A DNA stretch of 18,442 nucleotides from SLFT01 sp964493075 (GCA_964493075.1 CAZBNU010000070.1:1-18442); one strand, 5' to 3'. Counted from the stretch's first letter, positions 8,004-16,536 are shown. Numbers and translations are program-made. Notes: generated by a model not told the origin, from the letters alone.

Positions 8004-8135
8004 AGCAAACGCAGAGGCGCAAAGTATAAAGAGTTTCGCAGAGAATAATCTGGATAGTTGAATCCGTACTATGTCACCACCGTCATTGCGAGCCTTGACC
8101 GCTGTTGGCGGCGATTCGCAAGAGAAAGGTAATGC
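8004..8135. other. Intergenic stretch with an inverted repeat and a direct repeat
   Basis: No gene is seen. TTGCGAGCC near 8086-8094 and GGCGATTCGCAA near 8108-8119 can pair into an imperfect stem; no T-run follows, so it is not an intrinsic terminator. The sequence resembles short intergenic palindromes (GTCATTGCGAG type) found in many bacteria. TGGATAGTTGAATCCGT at 8051-8067 recurs at 8339-8355 with 15 of 17 matches. Confidence 0.4.
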
Positions 8136-8261
8136 GATTTGGATTTGGATTTCGATACCGATTTCGATACCGATTTCGATTTCGATTTCGATACCGATAC
8201 CGATACCGATACCGATTCCGATGCTGATACCGATGCTGATGCCGATACTGATGCTGATGTG
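8136..8261. repeat. Tandem hexanucleotide repeat, 21 units beginning with GAT
   Basis: Twenty-one consecutive 6-base units all begin with GAT. The other three bases vary: TTG x2, TTC x5, ACC x7, TCC x1, GCT x3, GCC x1, ACT x1, GTG x1. Five-prime units are mostly GATTTC/GATACC and 3' units mostly GATGCT. The tract sits between the ferredoxin gene and hcp. Read as codons it would give Asp-X repeats, but a stop (TAA at 8130) lies just upstream in that frame and there is no ribosome site, so it is taken as a noncoding microsatellite-like tract. Confidence 0.9.
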
Positions 8262-8352
8262 GAGAGGGCTGTGCATACAAATATCTTAAAAGCAAAACTT
8301 CAGCATCGGGGGCTATGCTTGAAATGAAGATAGATAAATGAATAGTTGAATT

Positions 8353-8381
8353 CGTGTTAACACGCCACAAAGGCGTATAAT
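8353..8381 (+). promoter_or_regulatory. Promoter and operator-like palindrome of hcp
   Basis: TATAAT at 8376-8381 is a perfect -10 box, 47 bases before the hcp start. The 12-bp perfect palindrome CGTGTTAACACG (8353-8364) covers the place of the -35 box, which is otherwise poor, so an activator or repressor probably binds there. Just after it, CGCC-ACAAA-GGCG (8363-8375) could form a small hairpin. This gives hcp its own promoter apart from that of the ferredoxin gene. Confidence 0.5.
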
Positions 8382-8428
8382 TTGTAGAAGTGGAACCACA
8401 ATACCAACCTGAAAGAAGGAGAAGAATC

Positions 8429-10078
8429 ATGGGAATGTTCTGTTTTCAATGTGAACAGACTGCAAAATCAACAGGCTGCACCGCTTACGGCGTATGCGGC
8501 AAAGACCCGGAAACCGCAGCGCTACAGGACCTGCTGATACATGTCGCCAAAGGCGTCAGCCAGTATGCCAATGCAGCGCGCCAACTGGGCGTGAAGGATG
8601 CCGATCTTGACCACTTCGTGGTTGAAGCGCTCTTCACCACCGTCACCAATGTAAACTTTGACGCTGCTACCATTGCAACTCTGGTTCAACAGGGCATTGC
8701 TTTGCGCGAACGGGCAAAAGGACTTTATGAAAAGGCCTGCCAGGATGCGGGACGCACCCCGGAACAGCTGCAAGGACCGGCGGCATTCGCTATTTCCGAC
8801 TCCCAGGATGAAATGGTACGACTGGGCGAGAAGGTCGGCATTGAAGGCAAACTCGCCCATTTCGGCAATGACGTGGGCGGCCTGCAGGAATTGATCATGT
8901 ACGGCCTGAAAGGTACTGCGGCCTATCTGGATCATGCCTGGATACTTGGGTTTGAAGATGACGATGTGTACGCCTTCTTCCACGATACGCTGGATTTGCT
9001 TGCCCGTGATGTGAGCGATGTGGACACTTTGGTGGGACGGGCATTGGCAGTAGGTGAAAAGAATCTGCGCGCCATGGAACTGCTGGACCAGGCCAATACA
9101 GGCCGTTATGGTCACCCTGAACCCACACAGGTGCGGGTTACTCCGGTACAAGGCAAGTGCATTCTGGTGTCCGGCCATGACCTGAAAGACCTGGATGAAT
9201 TGCTGAAACAGACCGAAGGCAAGGGCATCAACATTTACACCCACGGTGAAATGCTTCCCTGCCATGGCTACCCGGAACTGAAAAAATACAAGCATCTGGT
9301 GGGCAACTACGGCGGCGCCTGGCAGGATCAGGCCAAGGAATTCGACGCCTTCCCCGGCGCTATCCTCATGACCACCAACTGCATCCAGAAGCCACGGGAA
9401 AGTTACAAGAACCGCATTTTCACCTGCGGTCTGGTGCAATGGCCGGGAACCACCCACCTCAGTGACGGCAACTTCGCGCAGGTCATTGAAGCAGCACTGG
9501 CGGCGCCTGGATTTGAAGCCGATGAACCGGAGAAATTCATCACCGTTGGATTCGGTCACAATGCGGTACTGGGCGTTGCAGACAAGGTCATTGAGGCGGT
9601 CAAGGCTGGGCAAATCCGCCACTTTTTCCTTATCGGCGGCTGTGACGGCGCAAAATCGGGACGTAACTACTACACCGACCTGGCAACGGCCGTCCCGGAC
9701 GACTGCGTTATCATGACGCTGGCCTGCGGTAAATACCGATTCAACAAACAGGAATTCGGGGACATTGGCGGCATCCCACGTCTGCTGGACATTGGCCAGT
9801 GCAACGATGCCTACAGCGCCATCCAGATTGCCGTTGCCCTTGCCGGAGCTTTCAACTGCGGCGTTAATGACCTGCCTCTTTCCATTGTACTCAGCTGGTA
9901 CGAACAGAAAGCGGTCTGCATCCTGCTGACCCTGTTGCACCTGGGGCTGCAGGGTATGCGCATTGGCCCGTCCCTGCCGGCATTTATTGGCCCGAACGTG
10001 CTGAACGTGCTGGTGGACAAATTCGGTCTTACCCCCATTAGTGAAGTGGATGCCGACCTGAAGGCCATGCTCGGATAA
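8429..10078 (+). CDS. hcp: Hydroxylamine reductase / hybrid cluster protein, class I
   Basis: 549 residues from the ATG at 8429, 6 bases after AAGGAG, close to the usual length of about 550. The N-terminal cluster ligands C5, C8, C17 and C23 have the class I spacing C-x2-C-x8-C-x5-C seen in strict anaerobes. The hybrid Fe-S-O cluster ligands are all visible: H250 (VSGHDLKDL), E274 (THGEMLP), C318 (TTNC), C405 (IGGCDG, the persulfide cysteine), C433 (LACGKYRF), C458 (IGQCNDAY), E492 and K494 (SWYEQK). Hcp reduces NO to N2O and hydroxylamine to ammonia, protecting anaerobes from nitrosative stress; its electron donor is probably the FrdX-like ferredoxin encoded upstream. A methyltransferase gene follows 18 bases later. 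The enzyme should be active, since no ligand is missing. Confidence 0.98.
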   Translation: MGMFCFQCEQTAKSTGCTAYGVCGKDPETAALQDLLIHVAKGVSQYANAARQLGVKDADLDHFVVEALFTTVTNVNFDAATIATLVQQGIALRERAKGLYEKACQDAGRTPEQLQGPAAFAISDSQDEMVRLGEKVGIEGKLAHFGNDVGGLQELIMYGLKGTAAYLDHAWILGFEDDDVYAFFHDTLDLLARDVSDVDTLVGRALAVGEKNLRAMELLDQANTGRYGHPEPTQVRVTPVQGKCILVSGHDLKDLDELLKQTEGKGINIYTHGEMLPCHGYPELKKYKHLVGNYGGAWQDQAKEFDAFPGAILMTTNCIQKPRESYKNRIFTCGLVQWPGTTHLSDGNFAQVIEAALAAPGFEADEPEKFITVGFGHNAVLGVADKVIEAVKAGQIRHFFLIGGCDGAKSGRNYYTDLATAVPDDCVIMTLACGKYRFNKQEFGDIGGIPRLLDIGQCNDAYSAIQIAVALAGAFNCGVNDLPLSIVLSWYEQKAVCILLTLLHLGLQGMRIGPSLPAFIGPNVLNVLVDKFGLTPISEVDADLKAMLG

Positions 10079-10096
10079 TCACGGAGCAATTCGTTA

Positions 10097-10828
10097 ATGA
10101 GCGCATTTCATACTGCAGAATTTTATGAACTACTTGGAAATCGCAGCGGGCGTCTTGAACGAGAAGGCAACTTCCTGCTCAAGGCGCTCGCCGCCGCGCC
10201 CTCCCGGCAAGTGGCCGACCTAGCCTGTGGCACGGGCATACACGCCTTGTTCTTTGCGGAACACGGCGCGACCATATATGCCTGCGATTTGAGTCCGGAA
10301 ATGATTTTGCACGCCTCGGCTACCCGCCCCCACCAAGACATCACTTATGCTGTGTCAGATATGCGCAATCCATCGGGCGGCCCCTACGGTCTGGCGGTAT
10401 GCCTTGGCAATTCTCTGAGCCTGCTGCAACAGGAGAGCGATTTGCAGGACTTTTTCAGTAACGTTTCAAGCGTGCTTGCCCCGGGCGGCCTGCTCATTAC
10501 CCAAACCCTGAACTACGAAGCCGAGGCCATGAAGCGTCCCCGCATCCGTACAGAACGGGAATCTTTGGGAAACGGCGATATCGTCGCAGTCAAACGATTT
10601 CTGCCCCGCGACAATGAAACCCTCCTCTCCATCACCTATTACGCCGCAACCACCGAATTGTTCATTGACACCACCGAAACGGTGCATCTGCACCATTGGT
10701 CACGAGAAGCACTTGTTGACGCGGCAGTAGCGGCGCAACTGCAAATAGAGGGCGTCTACAGCGGGTTTGACGCCTCCCCCTTCCACGTCAGCGCATCAGA
10801 CATTGTTCTCCTTGCCCAACGAGGCTGA
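10097..10828 (+). CDS. Class I SAM-dependent methyltransferase
   Basis: 243 residues. Motif I is VADLACGTGIHALFFAEHGA (residues about 39-58), followed by the acidic residue of motif II in YACDLSPEM and by GLAVCLGNSLSLL and LAPGGLLITQTLNYE, a standard Rossmann methyltransferase series. A GGAG lies 10 bases before the ATG. The gene starts 18 bases after hcp and is probably in the same transcript. The substrate is not evident: similar small cytosolic enzymes methylate metabolites, proteins or xenobiotics. A tie to nitrosative stress rests on position only. Confidence 0.88.
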   Translation: MSAFHTAEFYELLGNRSGRLEREGNFLLKALAAAPSRQVADLACGTGIHALFFAEHGATIYACDLSPEMILHASATRPHQDITYAVSDMRNPSGGPYGLAVCLGNSLSLLQQESDLQDFFSNVSSVLAPGGLLITQTLNYEAEAMKRPRIRTERESLGNGDIVAVKRFLPRDNETLLSITYYAATTELFIDTTETVHLHHWSREALVDAAVAAQLQIEGVYSGFDASPFHVSASDIVLLAQRG

Positions 10829-10946
10829 TCGGCATTTCCTCCGGTTTGATTTTTCGCACCTGCTCTGGTACCTTATGGTATAGTAGTGGTCGATTGATCT
10901 GCTGCGTGTTTTTGAAATTTGCTTTATACTTCAAAGGAATGAACCC

Positions 10947-11564
10947 ATGATAGCCTCCAAATATAGTCATACGATCGTTGTTGCAGTTAGCTGTGCCCTT
11001 ACGCTTCTGGCCATGCACGGCTGTGGCAAAGAAGCGGCGCGTGAAACGGCAGAAAAGACCATAGAAAAAAGTCTCGCCGCAGAAGGAAAAGAAGCGGACA
11101 TCACCATCAAGCCTGATGAAGAATCTTTTTCCATGACCGTGAAAGAGAATGAGGACGATAATACGACCGCAGAAATCCAAATGGAAAAGGATGGCGGCAC
11201 TATTGTGGTTACTGACGAAGATGGCAGCAACAGCACCATGCAGATGGGTGCTTCCGCCAATATCCCGGAGGGCTTCCCCAAGGACGTGCCCCTCCACAGC
11301 AGTCTAAAAATCAACATGTCGCTAACGGACGGCGGTTCCGGGTTTACCCTGCAAGCATCCAGCGAGGAAAAGTTCGACGCTCTCGTCAAGTTTTACATAG
11401 AAGAAAGCCTTAAACTGGGCTGGACAGAACAAATGAACATGCAGCAGAATGTTGAAAAGCCCATGCAAATGCTGGTTTATGAAAAAGAAGCACGCATGAT
11501 GAATTTGGTTTTGCAACAGGATGGCGAAGCGGTAAACATCACCATCAATGTTACACAAGAGTAG
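10947..11564 (+). CDS. Probable lipoprotein of unknown function
   Basis: 205 residues after AAAGGA, 8 bases before the ATG. The N-terminal signal (VVAVSCALTLLAMHGC) ends at C26, a likely though imperfect lipobox (M and H at -3 and -2). A charged Glu/Lys-rich region (residues 28-75) leads to a C-terminal part with IPEGFPKDVPLHSSL and the pattern FDALVKFYIEESLKLGWTEQ. That arrangement, a PxDxP-containing strand and later fY...L...GW, is met in small exported proteins of unknown role. No catalytic residues are seen. It converges on the DUF169 gene with 12 bases between the stop codons and no terminator. Confidence 0.72.
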   Translation: MIASKYSHTIVVAVSCALTLLAMHGCGKEAARETAEKTIEKSLAAEGKEADITIKPDEESFSMTVKENEDDNTTAEIQMEKDGGTIVVTDEDGSNSTMQMGASANIPEGFPKDVPLHSSLKINMSLTDGGSGFTLQASSEEKFDALVKFYIEESLKLGWTEQMNMQQNVEKPMQMLVYEKEARMMNLVLQQDGEAVNITINVTQE

Positions 11565-11576
11565 ACTGCAAGCGAT

Positions 11577-12389
11577 CTACAACGCAAGCGCCGACCACGT
11601 ATTCCGTTCCAGGAAACTTCCTTCCACGTTGGCTTCCATTTCCTTATACATCGCAGGCGTCATCGAAAACGACATAACATCCTTGCCCAGGATGCGCCGT
11701 ACATTTTTGCGGGCGGAAATGTCGGTAAGTCCCACCAGGGCGCGTGGCTGCTCACTGTCCAGTTCCCGGTACATGAACACGCCGATAATCTGGCAACCCG
11801 CCCCGAAGGGTATGGCCACATTTTCACGCTCGGGATGTTCATGGTTCGCCAACACCACAAGGGCGGACAGTTGGTCAGGATCAACAAGCAGCGTGATGCT
11901 GTGTACATTTTCCGTGTCCAAATCCGTTTCCTCAAGGGGCTTCAACACGACATATTCTGCAGGAATATCCTGAATGGGCAGATTTTCAACAAAACACTGC
12001 GTGACTTCCGGATTCTTCAAATAGCATTCCCCGTGCAAAAAATCATCCGCCATTTTCTCATTGCCTGAGGCGGCGATGCCGTCGTAGATTTCTTTTGCAC
12101 CCGGCTCATCCGCATTTCCACTGGAGAGGAAGCGATGGAACCCTTCGCAGCCGCCCGGGAAATTTCGATAGCAATTGCCAAACCCCATTCCGACGCCGCC
12201 GCCAACACATCCATAGGTATCACGCCCAATAACAGCGGTACGCCCCTTTGCAGCGGCAACAAGATGGTACATGATGCACCCCCACTTATCGCGACCAAAT
12301 TCCAGCGCCCCGACAGGTTTCTCGTCAGACCATACAAGGGCGACAGGATGATGTTTGAGGTTAAGCGCGTCCGTAAGTTTGCTTCCCAT
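11577..12389 (-). CDS. DUF169 family protein
   Basis: 270 residues. The pattern LKHHPVALVWSDEKP (start), DKWGCIMYHLVAAAKGRTAVI and RDTYGCVGGGVGMGFGN is the DUF169 signature, with conserved cysteines C38, C61, C73 and C81 and a glycine-rich loop. The family is found in anaerobes and archaea, often near redox genes; its reaction is not established. A clear AAGGAG lies 7 bases before the ATG. It is a single gene transcribed towards the lipoprotein gene, with its own promoter region. Confidence 0.88.
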   Translation of the reverse strand: MGSKLTDALNLKHHPVALVWSDEKPVGALEFGRDKWGCIMYHLVAAAKGRTAVIGRDTYGCVGGGVGMGFGNCYRNFPGGCEGFHRFLSSGNADEPGAKEIYDGIAASGNEKMADDFLHGECYLKNPEVTQCFVENLPIQDIPAEYVVLKPLEETDLDTENVHSITLLVDPDQLSALVVLANHEHPERENVAIPFGAGCQIIGVFMYRELDSEQPRALVGLTDISARKNVRRILGKDVMSFSMTPAMYKEMEANVEGSFLERNTWSALAL

Positions 12390-12414
12390 GTTAAATCTCC
12401 TTCTTTATTGCTTT

Positions 12415-12444
12415 GTGTACTACACTATTTCCTACTTGATTATA
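12415..12444 (-). promoter_or_regulatory. Candidate promoter -10 and operator of the DUF169 gene
   Basis: On the minus strand TATAAT reads at 12444-12439, 50 bases before the ATG. The -35 region is poor. A perfect 11-bp palindrome, GTGTACTACAC (12415-12425), lies just after the predicted start site, where a repressor could act. Confidence 0.4.
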
Positions 12445-12525
12445 GTAACACAAAAAAGCGTCCACGTATTCTGGCGGAACGAAAATGTCCCGCCATTGGT
12501 AAGTCGCATCAAATGGCAGTAGGCA

Positions 12526-12563
12526 CCAACGTAGACGCGGCATCTCTGCCGCGTCTACGTTGG
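12526..12563. repeat. Perfect 17-bp inverted repeat with 4-base loop
   Basis: Arms 12526-12542 and 12547-12563 (CCAACGTAGACGCGGCA and its exact reverse complement) enclose TCTC. It lies between the divergent DUF169 and GH5 genes, so it ends neither transcript. It is GC-rich against an AT-rich spacer and looks like a mobile palindromic (REP- or MITE-like) insertion. The rest of 12390-12672 holds only promoter sequence. Confidence 0.85.
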
Positions 12564-12672
12564 CGTACAACATTTTTCTTTTCATCAAACGCTTGCGATG
12601 CGAAACAATATCCGGGACATGCGGGTCATAATTCGGGTATATGAGTGGACTTACTTCAAAGGAATTTCCCGA

Positions 12673-14262
12673 ATGAGACCTGATGGCTACTTTTTGTATA
12701 TTGTCATTGTGTTTTTGCTGGCCATGGGGTGTTGTTTCACGGACAGTCATGCCGGGGCATCACGGCTGTCGGTACGTGACAGCAGGCTTGTGGATGAATC
12801 CGGTCGGCAGGTGTTCCTGTGGGGGATGAACATGGGCGAGAAATCGTCCCGGCGGCAGCATAAGAGCTGGCATGGGCCGGAGGATTTCCATAACCTGCGG
12901 CGGTGGGGCATGAATGCGGTACGTTTCCTGGTCTTCTGGTCTGCGGTGGAGCCAGAACCGGGGCAGTATGATGAAACGTATCTGCAAAGTGTTGATGAGC
13001 GTGTTGGCTGGGCGCGGGATGCGGGGTTGCATGTTATCCTGGACATGCACCAGGATTTATGGAGCGAAACCATTCCGGGCGGCAATGGCGCACCCGCTTG
13101 GGCAACCCTTGATGACGGTCTTCCCCACCGCACGATGGGCGGCCCCTGGAGTACGGCATACTTCACCAGTCCACGCATCCATCGCGCATTTGATAATTTC
13201 TGGAACAATGCCCCCGGACCGGGTGGCGTTGGCATACAGGATCGCTTTGCGCTGGCATGGCAGCATGTGGCGGCGCGGTATGCCGATAACCCGACTGTAG
13301 CGGGCTTTGATCTCATGAACGAACCCTTTCCGGGTTCGCCAATCCGCGACGGCGCACTGTCAGTGTGGCGTGCTGTCCCGGACATCTTTCGGGGCGCTGA
13401 CATGCCTGACGGGTTCATGGCGCTCCTTGCCAGCCTTGAAGAAAAACCCTTTCCTAAATGGCTGCTGAATGCATTGGACGAGCCCGCCCGACACCGTCGC
13501 TTGTTGCAGGCGTTGGAACCAATGATGCAGCAATTCGAGCAGGACAAGTTAACCACCATGTATCGGCGGGTGCATCAGGCGGTTCGGGAAGTCAACGATA
13601 CGGGCATCTTCTTCCTGGAACCGCCGGTATTGGCAAATACAGGTGTTCCCACCTTTATCGAACCCCTGACCGATAATGACGGCAACCGTGATCCCCTGCA
13701 GGCGTATATGCCCCATGCCTATGACATTGTGCTGGATACCAATCTGGCGCACCTGCCCAGCCAGAACCGACTTGACATTATCTTTGCTCAGAAGGAACAG
13801 GATGCGAAACGGTTGGGGATGCCGCTGCTCATCGGTGAGTGGGGCGCTTTCTATGGCAACCCCAAGACCCGAAACGCAGCACGCATGAGTGCTTCGCTAA
13901 TCGAGAGGATGACGTCAGGCGCGTTCTACTGGAGTTATGATCGCCATATTGAAGACGCCGTGTACTTCGAATGGCTGGCGCGTCCTCAACCGCTGTCGCT
14001 GGCGGGAACCCTTGTGGAACACGCCTTTGATCCGGACTCCGGCAGGTTTCAATGCACCTGGATTGCCAATCCGACCCTTAAAGCGCCCTCCGTGTTTGCC
14101 GCGCCGAAATTCTGGAGCAGTACGCCACCGATAATCGAAATAACACCCAGCACGGTTTCTGGCAACGTGGAAACCCACCCGGAGGATATGGACACGGTGT
14201 ATGTAGTCGTAACAAGTCCCGATGAAGCAATAAACGTAACCCTTACACTACAACGACAATAA
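12673..14262 (+). CDS. GH5 family glycoside hydrolase, endoglycoceramidase-like
   Basis: 529 residues from the ATG at 12673, chosen because a signal peptide (YFLYIVIVFLLAMGC) starts there and AAAGGA lies upstream; an in-frame ATG at 12598 would bury that signal. Cysteine 20 could be a lipid attachment site, otherwise cleavage follows near AGA-SRL. The TIM-barrel motifs in order are LWGMNMGEKSS, GMNAVRFLVFWSAVEP, LHVILDMHQDLWS, GFDLMNEPF (acid/base E217) and LLIGEWGAFYGN (nucleophile E389). The last 100 residues form a beta-rich accessory domain. The MHQDLW and GNGAPAWA patterns resemble endoglycoceramidases and related GH5 enzymes that cleave the glycan from glycolipids; the exact substrate is inferred. 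It heads a tight operon with a membrane protein and GH31. Confidence 0.88.
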   Translation: MRPDGYFLYIVIVFLLAMGCCFTDSHAGASRLSVRDSRLVDESGRQVFLWGMNMGEKSSRRQHKSWHGPEDFHNLRRWGMNAVRFLVFWSAVEPEPGQYDETYLQSVDERVGWARDAGLHVILDMHQDLWSETIPGGNGAPAWATLDDGLPHRTMGGPWSTAYFTSPRIHRAFDNFWNNAPGPGGVGIQDRFALAWQHVAARYADNPTVAGFDLMNEPFPGSPIRDGALSVWRAVPDIFRGADMPDGFMALLASLEEKPFPKWLLNALDEPARHRRLLQALEPMMQQFEQDKLTTMYRRVHQAVREVNDTGIFFLEPPVLANTGVPTFIEPLTDNDGNRDPLQAYMPHAYDIVLDTNLAHLPSQNRLDIIFAQKEQDAKRLGMPLLIGEWGAFYGNPKTRNAARMSASLIERMTSGAFYWSYDRHIEDAVYFEWLARPQPLSLAGTLVEHAFDPDSGRFQCTWIANPTLKAPSVFAAPKFWSSTPPIIEITPSTVSGNVETHPEDMDTVYVVVTSPDEAINVTLTLQRQ

Positions 14263-14278
14263 CAAGGAGATTCGGTTG

Positions 14279-14749
14279 ATGCAAACAAAACGCGTATTCG
14301 TCCGGTTTTTGATCTTCGCCCTCGGCGGCATGCTGGGCGAGGTATTTTACACTGCACTGCTGCAGGGCTGGAGCGGCAATCTAAACGTGCATGGCCAGTC
14401 GTCGCCGTGGATGATGATTGATTACGGACTGCTTGGCGTAATCCTGATGCCCATAGCGACACCGCTCAAGAAGTGGGGACTGCCCCTGGCGGCGCGGGCG
14501 TTTGTGTATATGCTTCTCATCTATCTCGTTGAATATGTTTCGGGTATCATATTCACGTGGGGCCTCGGATTGCGGGTGTGGAGTTACGAGGGCATTCCCT
14601 ATAACCTTCACGGACAAATCATGCTATACTCGGCGCCGATCTGGTATGCACTGGGACTGGTAGCGGAGTATGCTTACAGGAAAGTGGACGCTGTGGCGGT
14701 GCTGCTCCTTCGTGGCATAACAGCGGAAGACCTGGAAGCGCTTCAATAA
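14279..14749 (+). CDS. Small integral membrane protein (PF06541-like, putative ABC-transporter type IV family)
   Basis: 156 residues from ATG 14279, after AAGGAG 9 bases upstream; an adjacent in-frame TTG at 14276 would also fit. Three to four membrane segments are visible (FLIFALGGMLGEVFYTALL, MIDYGLLGVILMPIATPL, ARAFVYMLLIYLVEYVSGII, IMLYSAPIWYALGLVAEYAY). The motif EYVSG...GLRVWSYEGIPYNLHGQI followed by W matches, from memory, the EY-G...WDYS..P.N..G.I pattern of PF06541. The family's function is not established. It sits 16 bases after the GH5 gene and 16 before GH31, which suggests a role in glycan handling or export. Confidence 0.65.
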   Translation: MQTKRVFVRFLIFALGGMLGEVFYTALLQGWSGNLNVHGQSSPWMMIDYGLLGVILMPIATPLKKWGLPLAARAFVYMLLIYLVEYVSGIIFTWGLGLRVWSYEGIPYNLHGQIMLYSAPIWYALGLVAEYAYRKVDAVAVLLLRGITAEDLEALQ

Positions 14750-14765
14750 CAAGGAAAGCAATCTT

Positions 14766-16505
14766 ATGCGTGGCTGTCTGAAACTACTGGCGAAAATTGG
14801 TGCGGCATTGCTGCTGCTGTTTGTTGTGTTCCTTTATGTCTATGTGATTTGGCCGCAATGGGGTATACCGTTTAATGAACAGCGACGCGGCACGCCTCCG
14901 CTGACGCCTGCCTGGGCGTTGGAACCCTGGCTGTGGGAAGATGACCACAAGACTGCGGCCTTCATGACGGAAATGCTGGACGGCTGCGTGGAGCATGACA
15001 TCCCGGTACGCGCCTATCTGGTTGATGCGCCGTGGGCCATGCACAATAACGATTTCGTGATTGATGAAAGCCGGTACCCCAACCCGAAGGAATTCTTCAA
15101 GGGCATCAAGGATCGCGGCATCCGTCTGGCATTCTGGATGACGCCCGCCGTCAACAGCCGAAACAAGGAAACCCCCGGAACCAATGCGCAGTTGTTTTAT
15201 GATACGGCTCGTAAGAACGGCTATCTTGTCGGCGATGGGAACCAGGTGCGCTGGTGGCGCGGCGAAGGCGGCCTCATTGATTACACAAATCCCGAAGCCA
15301 TGAAGTGGTGGCGCGGTCTACAGCAAAATATGTTTGACCTGGGCATTGACGCTTGGAAACTGGATGGTGTGGCAGCCTATTTCATGTCCACGCCTATTTG
15401 GAAAATCCCAGCATTTTACCAGGATACGCATGCGGGCATATTGACCACACGCCAGTACATGGATTTGTATTATGGGGAAGAGTATAAACACGGACTTACT
15501 CAGAACCCGGAATTCGTTACCATAAGCCGTTCGATTGACAGTCCCTATTATTTGATACATTACGAAGGTTTTGCACCGGTGCAGGCATCTCCCCTGAACT
15601 GGGTAGGCGACAACCGGCATACGTGGTCCTTTGCTGAACGTGGCCTGGAACGCGCCATCTGGTGTATCCTGCGCAGCGCGAAACTTGGGTACAGTTTGCC
15701 CGGTTCCGATGTTGGCGGTTATCATGGCAACATGAAAATCCAGCCGGAACTGTACATCCGCTGGGCACAGTTTAGCGTCTTTTCGGGGTTCTTTCTGAAC
15801 GGCGGTCATGGGGAACGCCGCCTTTGGAAACGTACCCAACAGGAACTGGAGCTGATACGGGAATGTCACTGGCTGCGCACGGAACTGGTGCCTTACATTT
15901 ATTGTTATGTAGTAAGGGCAAATAAGAACGACAGAACGCTGATGCTGCCCATTGAAGGTAAGTACCAGTACCTCTTTGGCGATTACCTGTGTGTCGCCCC
16001 CATTTACGAGGATTCTCTGACGCGGGAAGTCACGCTGCCCGACGGACAATGGCGCTACTGGTACGATGACACCAACGTTATCGAAGGCAACACGACCTTC
16101 ACCCGCTCCTACCCCATGGACGAGTTCCCGGTCTACATCAAAGAGGGCGCTATCATCCCCATGAACATCTCCCGTGCTTACACAGGCATCGGTGATGAAA
16201 GTTGGGCCTCTTACCTGACACTCAACATGTACCCCAGCGGGAAAAGCAGCACAACCGTTTATTACACTGATAACAGCAGTTCCTTTGATGTTGTTGTTGA
16301 AGCAGGTGCGCCCCTGAAAATCAGCCTTGAAGGCCTGATCAAACCGCATCTGCTTCGTGTGCTGACCGCAAAAGCGCCGTCGCAAATCACTTGCAACGGC
16401 GATCCTCTGGCGCAGGATGTGTGGGAGTATCAGGAAGCCAAACAACGCCTGATCATCAGGAGCACAGCACTCCAGCCCGTCACCTACCTTATTCATTTTG
16501 ACTGA
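14766..16505 (+). CDS. Membrane-anchored GH31 glycoside hydrolase
   Basis: 579 residues. An N-terminal membrane helix (LLAKIGAALLLLFVVFLYVYVIW, residues 7-29) anchors the enzyme, with the catalytic part outside. The GH31 nucleophile motif is WKLDG (D200) and the acid/base motif WVGDNRHTW (D282), followed by LPGSDVGGYHG; a C-terminal beta-sandwich ends the protein. Typical GH31 enzymes carry an N-terminal beta-sandwich of roughly 150-250 residues before the barrel, and here only about 45 residues lie between helix and barrel, so that domain is missing. GH31 members act as alpha-glucosidases, alpha-xylosidases, alpha-galactosidases or sulfoquinovosidases; which applies cannot be told. An AAGGA precedes the ATG. 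It is third in the operon with GH5 and the small membrane protein. Confidence 0.9.
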   Translation: MRGCLKLLAKIGAALLLLFVVFLYVYVIWPQWGIPFNEQRRGTPPLTPAWALEPWLWEDDHKTAAFMTEMLDGCVEHDIPVRAYLVDAPWAMHNNDFVIDESRYPNPKEFFKGIKDRGIRLAFWMTPAVNSRNKETPGTNAQLFYDTARKNGYLVGDGNQVRWWRGEGGLIDYTNPEAMKWWRGLQQNMFDLGIDAWKLDGVAAYFMSTPIWKIPAFYQDTHAGILTTRQYMDLYYGEEYKHGLTQNPEFVTISRSIDSPYYLIHYEGFAPVQASPLNWVGDNRHTWSFAERGLERAIWCILRSAKLGYSLPGSDVGGYHGNMKIQPELYIRWAQFSVFSGFFLNGGHGERRLWKRTQQELELIRECHWLRTELVPYIYCYVVRANKNDRTLMLPIEGKYQYLFGDYLCVAPIYEDSLTREVTLPDGQWRYWYDDTNVIEGNTTFTRSYPMDEFPVYIKEGAIIPMNISRAYTGIGDESWASYLTLNMYPSGKSSTTVYYTDNSSSFDVVVEAGAPLKISLEGLIKPHLLRVLTAKAPSQITCNGDPLAQDVWEYQEAKQRLIIRSTALQPVTYLIHFD

Positions 16506-16536
16506 CGCGCCAATATCCAAAACCTGAAATTCATGC

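Noticed and set aside
8136..8261. CRISPR array
   Set aside because: Units are 6 bases without spacers; no repeat-spacer structure of CRISPR size occurs anywhere in the window.
8139..8327. Asp-X repeat protein encoded by the GAT hexamers
   Set aside because: It needs a TTG start without a ribosome site, directly after an in-frame stop; all frames through the tract are open because of the repeat, so openness is no evidence.
8522..9940. 472-residue minus-strand open frame opposite hcp
   Set aside because: Antisense to a gene with all cluster ligands intact; no motif or ribosome site.
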